Shown: positions 48,251-56,179 of the stretch, one piece after another
Layout: every line of letters begins with the position of its first letter
How positions within the stretch are numbered: the stretch's first letter is position 1
IMG/VR virus record: IMGVR_UViG_3300022752_000024
Location: 1 to 64,000 of that record
Reading direction: 5' to 3' (one strand)
Source of the DNA: a virus
DNA length: 64,000 bases
Translations under genes and position numbers: made by a program
The notes under the pieces: generated by a model
What the model saw: the letters and a program-made list of their open reading frames with translations, nothing else
Databases searched by the model: none
What the model was told of the DNA's origin: nothing

Positions 48251-48891
48251 TTGAGTGATCTAGTCGTTAAGACAACGTTACCTGTTTTTGGATCATGATC
48301 CACATGATGAGCATGAAGTTCTACATCAGGATGATCTTGTTTGAGACTCAAAAAATGATTTAAGTTTTGATGTGAATCATCATATAGATGAACTTTTTTA
48401 TATCCGTGTTTTTTGATGAGATTACTAATAACTTTTCTTTTGTTGTCACCAGGAGAATCACCAGATAAATTTCCTGCTCTACGAACATGAATCTCGTTTG
48501 GATCAATGCCATGCTTTTGCAAAGCACTCATAAAACCTTTTTTATCATCCATGTCAGACCGTGCAGTAACAATCTCTACATTCTTATTTTTTTTATGAAT
48601 AGCTTTTAGTTTAGAAATCATCTTATGAATAGGATGAGCAGACTGATTAAATACATGAGTTGATCTAAAATCTCCAAAATCATATGAGTGACCATGCTGT
48701 AATTTATGGTCATTAAATTCTTGATTGGTTAATGAATGTACTCGTTTACCTTTCTCATCATTTACATGAACTTTTACTTTAGTGTGATCGTGATGAAATA
48801 ATGTTTCATCCATATCAAAGGCATGGAGAGTTTTTGATTTTGGATCTTTTGTTTCTGAAATTTCTTCTCTTAAATACCTAAAGTATTTCAT
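48247..48891 (-). CDS. HAD-superfamily phosphatase-like protein
   Basis: The protein is 214 aa. TLHAFDMDETLFHHDHTKVK (about 21-40) has the DxDET nucleophile motif, VEIVTARSDMDDKKGF (about 99-114) gives motif II (T), and VHLYDDSHQNLNHFL (about 160) the acidic motif IV. The enzymes hydrolyse phosphate esters. Similar proteins occur in marine T4-like packaging regions. It is located between gp16 and gp17, overlapping both neighbours by 4 nt; a role in head maturation or DNA end processing is possible. Confidence 0.8.
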   Translation of the reverse strand: MKYFRYLREEISETKDPKSKTLHAFDMDETLFHHDHTKVKVHVNDEKGKRVHSLTNQEFNDHKLQHGHSYDFGDFRSTHVFNQSAHPIHKMISKLKAIHKKNKNVEIVTARSDMDDKKGFMSALQKHGIDPNEIHVRRAGNLSGDSPGDNKRKVISNLIKKHGYKKVHLYDDSHQNLNHFLSLKQDHPDVELHAHHVDHDPKTGNVVLTTRSLK

Positions 48892-49307
48892 TCTTTACCT
48901 TTCAACATTTTGTTTAGGTCTGCTGTGCTGCCAACAAAAATAGCTTTATCTATTTTAGTCGTACCTGTTTCTTTTCCTGCTGCTTTATTCATCTCTCGCA
49001 TTTGTTTTTGCAGAATAATTAGTTTTTCGTTAGCATCAGCAACATTTTTAATCATAGTAGCTGCAACTTCAAATGCTCTTGGATGTTGAGAATCTCTTGC
49101 TATATCTAAGATAGTATCAATAGCGTCAACACCTTTCTCAATAATTTCTTCATAATTTTGGCGAACTTTGTTGTAATCTTTCTGCAAATCGCTATCTAAT
49201 CTTTCATTATCATTTGCAATAGGTTCTTTGACAACAATAGGATTTTCTTTTACAACTGTTGGTGATACATCAAAAATATCACTCATATTTTTTTCAAACT
49301 TAGACAT
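48888..49307 (-). CDS. gp16: Terminase small subunit gp16
   Basis: The protein is 139 aa (T4 164). DLQKDYNKVRQNYEEIIEKG, AIDTILDIARDSQHPRAFEV and VADANEKLIILQKQMREMNK form the central coiled coil of gp16. It recognises DNA and regulates the gp17 motor. Position directly upstream of the gp17 group supports this. Confidence 0.93.
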   Translation of the reverse strand: MSKFEKNMSDIFDVSPTVVKENPIVVKEPIANDNERLDSDLQKDYNKVRQNYEEIIEKGVDAIDTILDIARDSQHPRAFEVAATMIKNVADANEKLIILQKQMREMNKAAGKETGTTKIDKAIFVGSTADLNKMLKGKE

Positions 49308-49322
49308 TATTTTGTTCCATAA

Positions 49323-51731
49323 TTAAAATGTTGCATTACTTGGGAATCTCAATGTAGGAGATGAATTATATAATATTCGAACTGCACCACTAGATCCTGC
49401 AAGAGCAACATATGGTATATCTGGAGTTAAATTATATAAGCTGGTGCTTGTGCTATACTCAACATTAGCAGCATATCTATTTCCTGCACCATAGCCTGTT
49501 TGACCCGCACCAACATATGCATCTCTCAAACTACCATTTGGTGCGCTACCTACTGTAGTACCATATAGACCTATTCCTCCAGGAGAAATCAATTGACCTA
49601 TTGTTCCACCGCCACCTCCTCCAGAACCTAATGTAGCATTACCAAAACCAACACTATTAGATCCATCTCCTCCATTTCCTAAATATCCTGCTGCTCCACC
49701 GCCACCATAAGTTCTTCCTGTTCCTCCTACTGCTCCAACTACTCCAGAAATTCCGTCATATGATCCTCCTGGCTGATCTGCGGTATTTGCAACATCTCCA
49801 ACAGAAGATGAACTATAGTTAACTGTTCCTTGTGGAGCAGAAGAACCTCGATACGCTCTTACTATAACAGTACCATTTGGAGACACAAATCTAGTATTTG
49901 CGAGACTGCTAGAAGCATCACCTCTTCCGCTTCCGACTACAACTGTATAAATGTCTCCTTGATTTACTGATATATCATTAATATAAGCTAATCCACCTCC
50001 ACCACCAGCAGAATTTAATCTATAATTATTCGTATAATCAGGATCGGAACCTGTTTGATATGCTCCGCGAACTGAAGTATACCCTCCAGGTCCAACAGCA
50101 ACAATACTAACATTACTTGCACCAGTAGGAACAGTCCAAGAATATGTTCCTGGTGAATTAAATATTACTTCTCTTAAAAGAGTAGAAGTAGTAGTATATT
50201 GAAAAGTATTTGCAGCCGAGAAATTATTATAGAAATCATTCGCAGTATTTGCTGATACTGTTACTGTAATTGCAGTATTTAATGGTAAATCTACTCCTAA
50301 TGTCAAAGCATTAGAAGAAACAGAATTGCTAAGTATTGGATATATAGTTGCGCCGCTTGACACTACAATATTTTGTACATTTTTAGTGTTTATATTTCTA
50401 TTAAATTGAATAATGATGTTATTGTCGGGTGCTGCCGATAAAGATTTTCCAGGGTTAATGGCATTAGGAGTAAACGGACTGGTTGCATAAGAAGTTGTGA
50501 TACTTCCAGATCGTAGATTTTTTGTTTGCGTACCACCAACATAACTGTATCCTCCTGGTTGAACAGATATAGTTACACTACCATCTTGATTTGGTGGTGG
50601 AGTATAATCAAACAGATACGAAGTAGTATCATCAATTGCTTCTCTTAAATTTGAAATTGTTCCAACCGTAGCATTAAACTTACTTATTGCTATACTATTA
50701 CTAGTATTCATAAGATTTCTAGTAAAAAATGACACAGAAGGACTTACTCTATAAGTAACAGTAGTATTTCCTATTCCACTTGTACCAAAATTTGATGAAT
50801 AATTTAAAAAATTAGCACTTAATGTATCTGCTGCAACATATAATTTGAGTTTTTTTCCTATCTGATTAAATACACTGGTTCTTACGTTATCTCTAAATGA
50901 CGATGGATTAACATATATTGTTGCAATACCGGTTGCTGTACTAGTGGTAATTACGTTAAAAGTTCTTAATCCTGCAACTATTCCTAGTGTTGCAGCATTT
51001 GATATTCCTGTTCCCGTTGAACTCAAAATCATATCAGAAATATCAAAACTGTTTACACCAACACCACTGGTTATCCTAGCACCCATATCAGAAGGAAGTA
51101 TTCTGACATTGCAAGTGTATGTTCCTGAATTGAATATATATTGACCAACATTACGAGGCGGCTCTACTACTGCTGTTAAGAATGGATACAAATTTAATAT
51201 TGCTGTGTTTGATTCTTGATTATAATTGTTTCCATATTGTGCTGTAGATGTGGTACTATTTTTTGGTAAAACAATTGTTGCATTAAATCCATTTCGTATA
51301 CCACCTGCTATTTTTGGTGTTGGTTGGAAAGAACCAAAATCTTCCAAAGTATCCATAGTGAACACGGAAGTAAATGAACTCGATATTATACTTGGACTTA
51401 TCGATGATAGTGTACCATTGGTTACAATTACTTTATCTGCAATAAAAGGATTAACTAAAACCGGAGCATTATTAGCATCGGTAAAAGTAAAAGTTAAGTT
51501 TGCTTTCATTTGGTTACCGGATCTAATACCAGTAACTATTGAATCAGTTCCTTCACTTGTGCTATATAAATCATACGCATCTGACGTTATTGTACAAAAA
51601 ACATTAGATACTGATGCTGGTGGAATATATGTAAGACTAAGATCCCATGCCGAACCATTCCACGTATACACTCTTCCATTTAATGTATAAGTATCATTCG
51701 TTGCAGGGTTGCTAGGAAAAGTAAATGGCAT
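49323..51731 (-). CDS. Large glycine-rich tail fibre/adhesin-like protein
   Basis: The protein is 802 aa. The N-terminus FTFPSNPATNDTYTLNGRVY then TWNGSAWDL is a common phage structural start. The middle is Ig-like or repetitive beta (SLSAAPDNNIIIQFNRNI, TVTVSANTANDFYNN). From about residue 520 the sequence turns into a Gly-rich domain (GGGLAYINDISVNQGDIYTV, GGGAAGYLGNGGDG, GSGGGGGGTIGQL), like polyglycine-II receptor-binding domains of T-even adhesins. It is probably a receptor-binding or whisker-like protein. It sits between gp15 and gp16, where T4 has none. Confidence 0.7.
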   Translation of the reverse strand: MPFTFPSNPATNDTYTLNGRVYTWNGSAWDLSLTYIPPASVSNVFCTITSDAYDLYSTSEGTDSIVTGIRSGNQMKANLTFTFTDANNAPVLVNPFIADKVIVTNGTLSSISPSIISSSFTSVFTMDTLEDFGSFQPTPKIAGGIRNGFNATIVLPKNSTTSTAQYGNNYNQESNTAILNLYPFLTAVVEPPRNVGQYIFNSGTYTCNVRILPSDMGARITSGVGVNSFDISDMILSSTGTGISNAATLGIVAGLRTFNVITTSTATGIATIYVNPSSFRDNVRTSVFNQIGKKLKLYVAADTLSANFLNYSSNFGTSGIGNTTVTYRVSPSVSFFTRNLMNTSNSIAISKFNATVGTISNLREAIDDTTSYLFDYTPPPNQDGSVTISVQPGGYSYVGGTQTKNLRSGSITTSYATSPFTPNAINPGKSLSAAPDNNIIIQFNRNINTKNVQNIVVSSGATIYPILSNSVSSNALTLGVDLPLNTAITVTVSANTANDFYNNFSAANTFQYTTTSTLLREVIFNSPGTYSWTVPTGASNVSIVAVGPGGYTSVRGAYQTGSDPDYTNNYRLNSAGGGGGLAYINDISVNQGDIYTVVVGSGRGDASSSLANTRFVSPNGTVIVRAYRGSSAPQGTVNYSSSSVGDVANTADQPGGSYDGISGVVGAVGGTGRTYGGGGAAGYLGNGGDGSNSVGFGNATLGSGGGGGGTIGQLISPGGIGLYGTTVGSAPNGSLRDAYVGAGQTGYGAGNRYAANVEYSTSTSLYNLTPDIPYVALAGSSGAVRILYNSSPTLRFPSNATF

Positions 51732-51737
51732 AATATA

Positions 51738-53378
51738 TTAACCTAATTGAATCCAATTTTTAACGCTTGCAGAATCTGAAATTAATATATATTGTCTTCC
51801 TGTATCAGAATTAATCCACAAATCTCCAACTAAAGAAGATGCTGTTGATGGTGGTGAACTAGATGTAGTCACTCTTGTTTTGTTTTCAAATTTACTTCCG
51901 TTATATGTTAATACTTGACCAGCAGTAGGAAAAAAAACTGAAAAATCATCTATTTTGCCAATAGAAAGAGTAGGAACAGCTCCAATTGAAATTTGTCCAC
52001 CCGAATCTAATCCAGCAACTCCATTAAGAGCATTAATCGATGAAATTGCAATTCTTGGGGTGCTATCTACTGCATTGATTGTTATGTTTTGAGTACCGTT
52101 AAATGGGACTCCATTAATTGTTCTTGCTGTAGATAATAGATTCGCCGTATTTGATGCTTCTACTTTTAGAATGGTAATGTTTTGAGAACCATCAAACGAA
52201 ATATCATTAATTGTTCTTGGTGTAGATAATTTATTAGCTTGGTTAGCTGTGTTAGCTAGAATAGCTTGATTTGCTGTATTTGATGCTTCTACTTTTAAAA
52301 TGGTAATATTTCGAGAACCATCAAACGAAATATCATTAATTGTTCTTGCTGTAGATAATTGATTTGCTGTATTTGATGCTTCTACTTTTAGAATGGTAAT
52401 GTTTTGAGAACCATCAAACGAAATATCATTAATTGTTCTTGCTGTAGTTAACTGTGGTGCGCTAATAACGTTTGCTATTAATTGATTAGTATCATCAGAA
52501 TAGGTAAAAGTTATTTTTCCATTAATGTGACTTGAATGTGCTAATAACGGGGCAACGTAGTCTTGAACTTGTTCTTGAGTTAGTTGACCTTGTGCGGCTA
52601 ACAACAATGCTGTGTTTGCTGTGTTAAAAGCAGATTGAACGGAATCTCTTGCGTATTGATCTACTCCACTACCGCCGTTACCTCCATTACTGCTATTACT
52701 ACTCAAACTACTAATAACATTTGCTATTATTAAATTATGTACATCATCATATGTAAATGTTATTCTTCCACCATCATGATAATTGTGTGTGAATAGTGGA
52801 GCAACATAGTCTTGCACATCTTCTTGCGTTACTGATCCGCCAATACCACCGCTACTAGTAATTGCTATTACCGCAGTAATTGGATTTGAAGATACTGAAC
52901 TAATTCTTCCATTAGATTCTAAAGTAATCACTGGAACATGGGTTGAGTTTCCATAAGTTCCTGGTGCTACACTAATATTTGTCTTATCGGTGTTTGCAGT
53001 ATTGTAAGCTGCTTGTGCTAAAGTAGTTGCCGTATTACCTTGATTGAACGCTGACTGTGCAAGAGTAGTTGATGAATTTGCTTTATCAAAAGCTGCTTGA
53101 GAAGTTGCTCTAGCACTTAAATCTGCCGTACGAGTTTGTGCTGCGTTTGCTGCAATAAAAGCAGAATTTGCTGTGTCTCTTGCAGCTTGAGCGACTAATA
53201 GTGTTCTTTCTGTAGTTGCTCCACTATTTGCTGAAGATATTTCGTAGCCACCTTTAAAGACGCCATCGTGCAGTCTCAACGCCTTAGCTTGAAGATCGAC
53301 AAATATCTCACCTTCTTGTCCGGTAAGAGCATTTGCATCAGCAGTGGTACCTCTACGAAATTTAAATACTGATGTCAT
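51738..53378 (-). CDS. Tail fibre-like protein with repeated helical segments
   Basis: The protein is 546 aa. The N-terminus FKFRRGTTADANALTGQEGE then IFVDLQAKALRLHDG is the trimerisation/attachment head found in many phage fibres. AxDTANSAFIAANAAQ-type coiled segments and three copies of LSTARTINDISFDGS followed by QNITILKVEASNTA follow; the C-terminal GDLWINSDTGRQYILISD is a typical cap. It is probably a short fibre bound to the neck or baseplate. Direct repeats in DNA sit at about 52100-52440. Confidence 0.75.
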   Translation of the reverse strand: MTSVFKFRRGTTADANALTGQEGEIFVDLQAKALRLHDGVFKGGYEISSANSGATTERTLLVAQAARDTANSAFIAANAAQTRTADLSARATSQAAFDKANSSTTLAQSAFNQGNTATTLAQAAYNTANTDKTNISVAPGTYGNSTHVPVITLESNGRISSVSSNPITAVIAITSSGGIGGSVTQEDVQDYVAPLFTHNYHDGGRITFTYDDVHNLIIANVISSLSSNSSNGGNGGSGVDQYARDSVQSAFNTANTALLLAAQGQLTQEQVQDYVAPLLAHSSHINGKITFTYSDDTNQLIANVISAPQLTTARTINDISFDGSQNITILKVEASNTANQLSTARTINDISFDGSRNITILKVEASNTANQAILANTANQANKLSTPRTINDISFDGSQNITILKVEASNTANLLSTARTINGVPFNGTQNITINAVDSTPRIAISSINALNGVAGLDSGGQISIGAVPTLSIGKIDDFSVFFPTAGQVLTYNGSKFENKTRVTTSSSPPSTASSLVGDLWINSDTGRQYILISDSASVKNWIQLG

Positions 53379-53379
53379 C

Positions 53380-54459
53380 TTATAATAGGTCTATAATTTG
53401 ATTACCTGGGTCATTAAGATCCAAAATAACGCTTTGTGGAACAATCGCTACTGTAGCATTAGCATTAATGTTTGGTGCCTCTGTAACTATAGTATTGATT
53501 GTGTGTGGAGTATTTATATTTGCTGTTAGTGGATTAACTGTCGTATTTGCTAATGCTAACTTTCCACCTTGTTGGTTACCTGAAATCAAATCTCTTTCGG
53601 CAAGACTATCGGCACCAATTATAACTGATCCAACTTCAAAGGTACCTGATATGTCCTTGAGTATTAGAACATTTGTTGATGAGTTAAAAGAAACTACAAC
53701 TCCGGTAGCCGTAGCACTATCTAGAGAGTATCCTTGATAGACAGTTTCACCTTGTTTAAAGTTTCCAAATCCAGTATTAGTGACATTAAATTCTACTGTT
53801 CCGTTTTGCGAAATATTTAAATTACTTAGTGATAATAAAGTTTGTTTAATTACTTTGCCTTCTTGTATAGCACCATATACAAAACCTTTAGCAGTAAATC
53901 CTAAAGTCCAAACAATTATTCGAGTAGGAGAAGGTCCTTCGCCTTCATAGTCTACACTATAATCTACTTTGTTTAACAGAATAGGAATTTCTTTTGTTAT
54001 TCCCATCGAAGGAATAAGATTTAATTTGATTGTATAATCTGGAGTAAAATATGGTAAAATATGTTCTATGATTTGAGTACCATCTTCTATGTTTCGAACA
54101 TAAAGATAGAGTTCAAAATTAAAATTATATGGTACTGGATTATACTGTGCTAATTTAGTATTTCCATTAGAAGAAGATGCAAAATTTTTTACGTTAGTAA
54201 CTTGTTTTCTTGTCGAGTCATACTGCATACTTGTTAAATCAAATGACATTCTAGGCAATGTAGTTTGAATTTTTTTATCGAGATCAGGATCACCAAGTAG
54301 TCTTGCAACATATTTCTCTTTAGGAGAATAGATAATAGGAACTTTAATTCTTCTATTTTCAGTATTATCCAAATTATAGCGAATTAAAGTTATGTTGTCG
54401 AATAAGTTACCAAAACCTATAACAAGTTTGCGAATAATTCTATGGTAGGTGTTTGACAT
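53380..54459 (-). CDS. gp15: Tail sheath stabiliser/completion protein gp15
   Basis: The protein is 359 aa; T4 gp15 is 272. IIRKLVIGFGNLFDNITLIR (about 9-28), YSPKEKYVARLLGDPDLDKK (about 44-63), TLPRMSFDLTSMQYDSTRK and PVPYNFNFELYLYVRNIEDG are standard gp15 blocks. The C-terminal about 90 residues (after VNVTNTGFGNF-type part) exceed T4. The start overlaps gp14's stop by 1 nt. It terminates the tail tube/sheath and joins neck and tail. Confidence 0.93.
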   Translation of the reverse strand: MSNTYHRIIRKLVIGFGNLFDNITLIRYNLDNTENRRIKVPIIYSPKEKYVARLLGDPDLDKKIQTTLPRMSFDLTSMQYDSTRKQVTNVKNFASSSNGNTKLAQYNPVPYNFNFELYLYVRNIEDGTQIIEHILPYFTPDYTIKLNLIPSMGITKEIPILLNKVDYSVDYEGEGPSPTRIIVWTLGFTAKGFVYGAIQEGKVIKQTLLSLSNLNISQNGTVEFNVTNTGFGNFKQGETVYQGYSLDSATATGVVVSFNSSTNVLILKDISGTFEVGSVIIGADSLAERDLISGNQQGGKLALANTTVNPLTANINTPHTINTIVTEAPNINANATVAIVPQSVILDLNDPGNQIIDLL

Positions 54460-55346
54460 TATATGTTACCAAATGGATTATTTTCTGTGAAATCGATAAT
54501 TGTATTGGCTTCATCGTGAAGGTGTTTATTATCATATTCAGCATGTAGTTGGCTTTGTAAATATTCATCAGTTGATGATATAGTTGATCTAGCATTAGAT
54601 AGTTGACCTCTAACTATATTTCCTAACAAGAATTCTCCTTGTATCTCATTTAATTCTAATGAGTTATTGACTGGATCATAGTAGGAAATAACTCCGCTGG
54701 CATATGAATTCGCAATAGTAATATCTGTACTTTGAAATGCAACTTCTCCAAGTTGATATCTTCCATTTGCCGAAGAAATAATAAATTTCTGAGAATATGC
54801 TTCAACATCTTGTATTATATCAATTCCTTCGATTCCTGTACTTATAGTTTCTTGTGAATACTTGAACTTCTCTAGCTCTATCTCGTAGAAATATGGAACT
54901 TTACGACCTAACATTGCCATGTCTTTATTTTGATTGACAAATTTGATTTCAAACAATTCACCTTGACCATTTAGAACTGGAACATAGATGAGATCGCCTT
55001 CTCTTGGTCGAGTAATTGTTGATCCGTTTGCAATTCTCTGAGCAAATGATCTTTTGGACACGATCATTGTCATCGTACTCTTTATTTCTAATCCAAATTT
55101 ACTAAAGAATTCTTTCTCTCCTCCATATTCCATCACATTGCTAGGATATAGTTCAATTGAATATACAGTAGTAAATGTTTTTAGTGGATCTTCACCGTAG
55201 ATTAAATCTCTAGATTCTTCGTTATTATTGGGAAGATAATAGCAATCCGTACCCATTATTTTAATGGATTCTGTAATTAAATCTTCAACTAAGCGTTGTT
55301 CTGTATATTTTGCGCCGTAGTTATTAAAATAGTGATTAGTTGGGAT
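54459..55346 (-). CDS. gp14: Neck protein gp14, apparent AUC start
   Basis: An ATG at 55256 gives 265 aa, but the same frame is open and gp14-like for 30 more codons: PTNHYFNNYGAKYTEQRLVE then DLITESIKI, matching the N-terminus expected in marine gp14 proteins. The only sensible start there is ATC at 55344-55346, 8 nt after AAAAAGG, where relatives would have ATG. The core includes DLIYGEDPLKTFTTVYSIEL, YSxSKFGLEI-like and RPREGDLIYVPVLNGQGELF. Its 295 aa suits the family (T4 256). gp14 with gp13 forms the neck collar joined to the head. Confidence 0.85.
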   Translation of the reverse strand: MPTNHYFNNYGAKYTEQRLVEDLITESIKIMGTDCYYLPNNNEESRDLIYGEDPLKTFTTVYSIELYPSNVMEYGGEKEFFSKFGLEIKSTMTMIVSKRSFAQRIANGSTITRPREGDLIYVPVLNGQGELFEIKFVNQNKDMAMLGRKVPYFYEIELEKFKYSQETISTGIEGIDIIQDVEAYSQKFIISSANGRYQLGEVAFQSTDITIANSYASGVISYYDPVNNSLELNEIQGEFLLGNIVRGQLSNARSTISSTDEYLQSQLHAEYDNKHLHDEANTIIDFTENNPFGNI

Positions 55347-55370
55347 TTTATTTACCTTTTTACTTGTATA

Positions 55371-56150
55371 TTAATTGAGGAAAAACTCAAGAGGAGCCCC
55401 AAAATTATTCTCCATCTCTTTCTCTAATCTCTCTATTTCGTCGGCAGCTTCTTGGTAAATCTTATCACCATTTAATGTTACACCACCAAGCAATTGAACA
55501 CCATCGAATTTCTTTAAGTTGTTTCCCCATGTTCTTTTTATAAGTGCTGTAGCATACTCTTTGAGCCAACGATCTTGCCATACTCCATGGTAAATATCAG
55601 GATTAATTATTGCATAACATTCTGCGATAACAACAGTTCCTGCAGGTGCTTGAGATGATCCCCATGCCCAATCAATAAACAATTTTTTCATATGTCTCTG
55701 ATAGCGAATAGGTACCTCTCCAGTGAACATTAATTCAAGACTACGAAGATGTTGTTGAGTAAGAGTGTAGTTGATGTATGACGCTGATGTGAAGTCGTAA
55801 AGCTCATTTAAACGCAATTGATAACGAAGATCGAACATATTGATTGTTGCCTGAGAATCTTGAATAGGAAAAATTCTAGATACACCAACAATTTCTAATT
55901 GATTATTTGCTGCGTCTTTGGTAACAGACGGGTCCATATTTACATATTTATTATTGACATCCTCTTGCGAAAGTGCTTTAATATAATACACTTTTTGAAG
56001 ACCATCAAAATGATAATCTTGCCAATATTGCAACGCATCGTCGATACGATCTTCCACTTGATCGTCATCCACGTTAATATCAATAACAGGAAACCCTAAT
56101 CTACGAAGGCAGTAGTCTTTAAAATTTTCTCTGGTTTGTATTGTAGCCAT
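55371..56150 (-). CDS. gp13: Neck protein gp13
   Basis: The protein is 259 aa (T4 gp13 309). TRENFKDYCLRRLGFPVIDI (about 6-25), VDDDQVEDRIDDALQYWQDY (about 27-46), GVSRIFPI and VVIAECYAIINPDIYHGVWQ are gp13 blocks. It closes the head after packaging and binds the tail. GGAG is upstream of ATG; it precedes gp14 by 24 nt. An AATAAATA late-type octamer is at 56172-56179. Confidence 0.92.
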   Translation of the reverse strand: MATIQTRENFKDYCLRRLGFPVIDINVDDDQVEDRIDDALQYWQDYHFDGLQKVYYIKALSQEDVNNKYVNMDPSVTKDAANNQLEIVGVSRIFPIQDSQATINMFDLRYQLRLNELYDFTSASYINYTLTQQHLRSLELMFTGEVPIRYQRHMKKLFIDWAWGSSQAPAGTVVIAECYAIINPDIYHGVWQDRWLKEYATALIKRTWGNNLKKFDGVQLLGGVTLNGDKIYQEAADEIERLEKEMENNFGAPLEFFLN

Positions 56151-56171
56151 ATAATTCTCCTGATTATACTC

Positions 56172-56179
56172 TATTTATT
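56172..56179 (-). promoter_or_regulatory. Late promoter variant AATAAATA
   Basis: One base off TATAAATA, 21 nt upstream of gp13; overlaps the end of the glycine-rich adhesin gene. Confidence 0.5.

Noticed and set aside
51226-51690. 154-aa plus-strand frame
   Set aside because: Lies wholly opposite the 802-aa adhesin gene; looks like hydrophobic shadow sequence.
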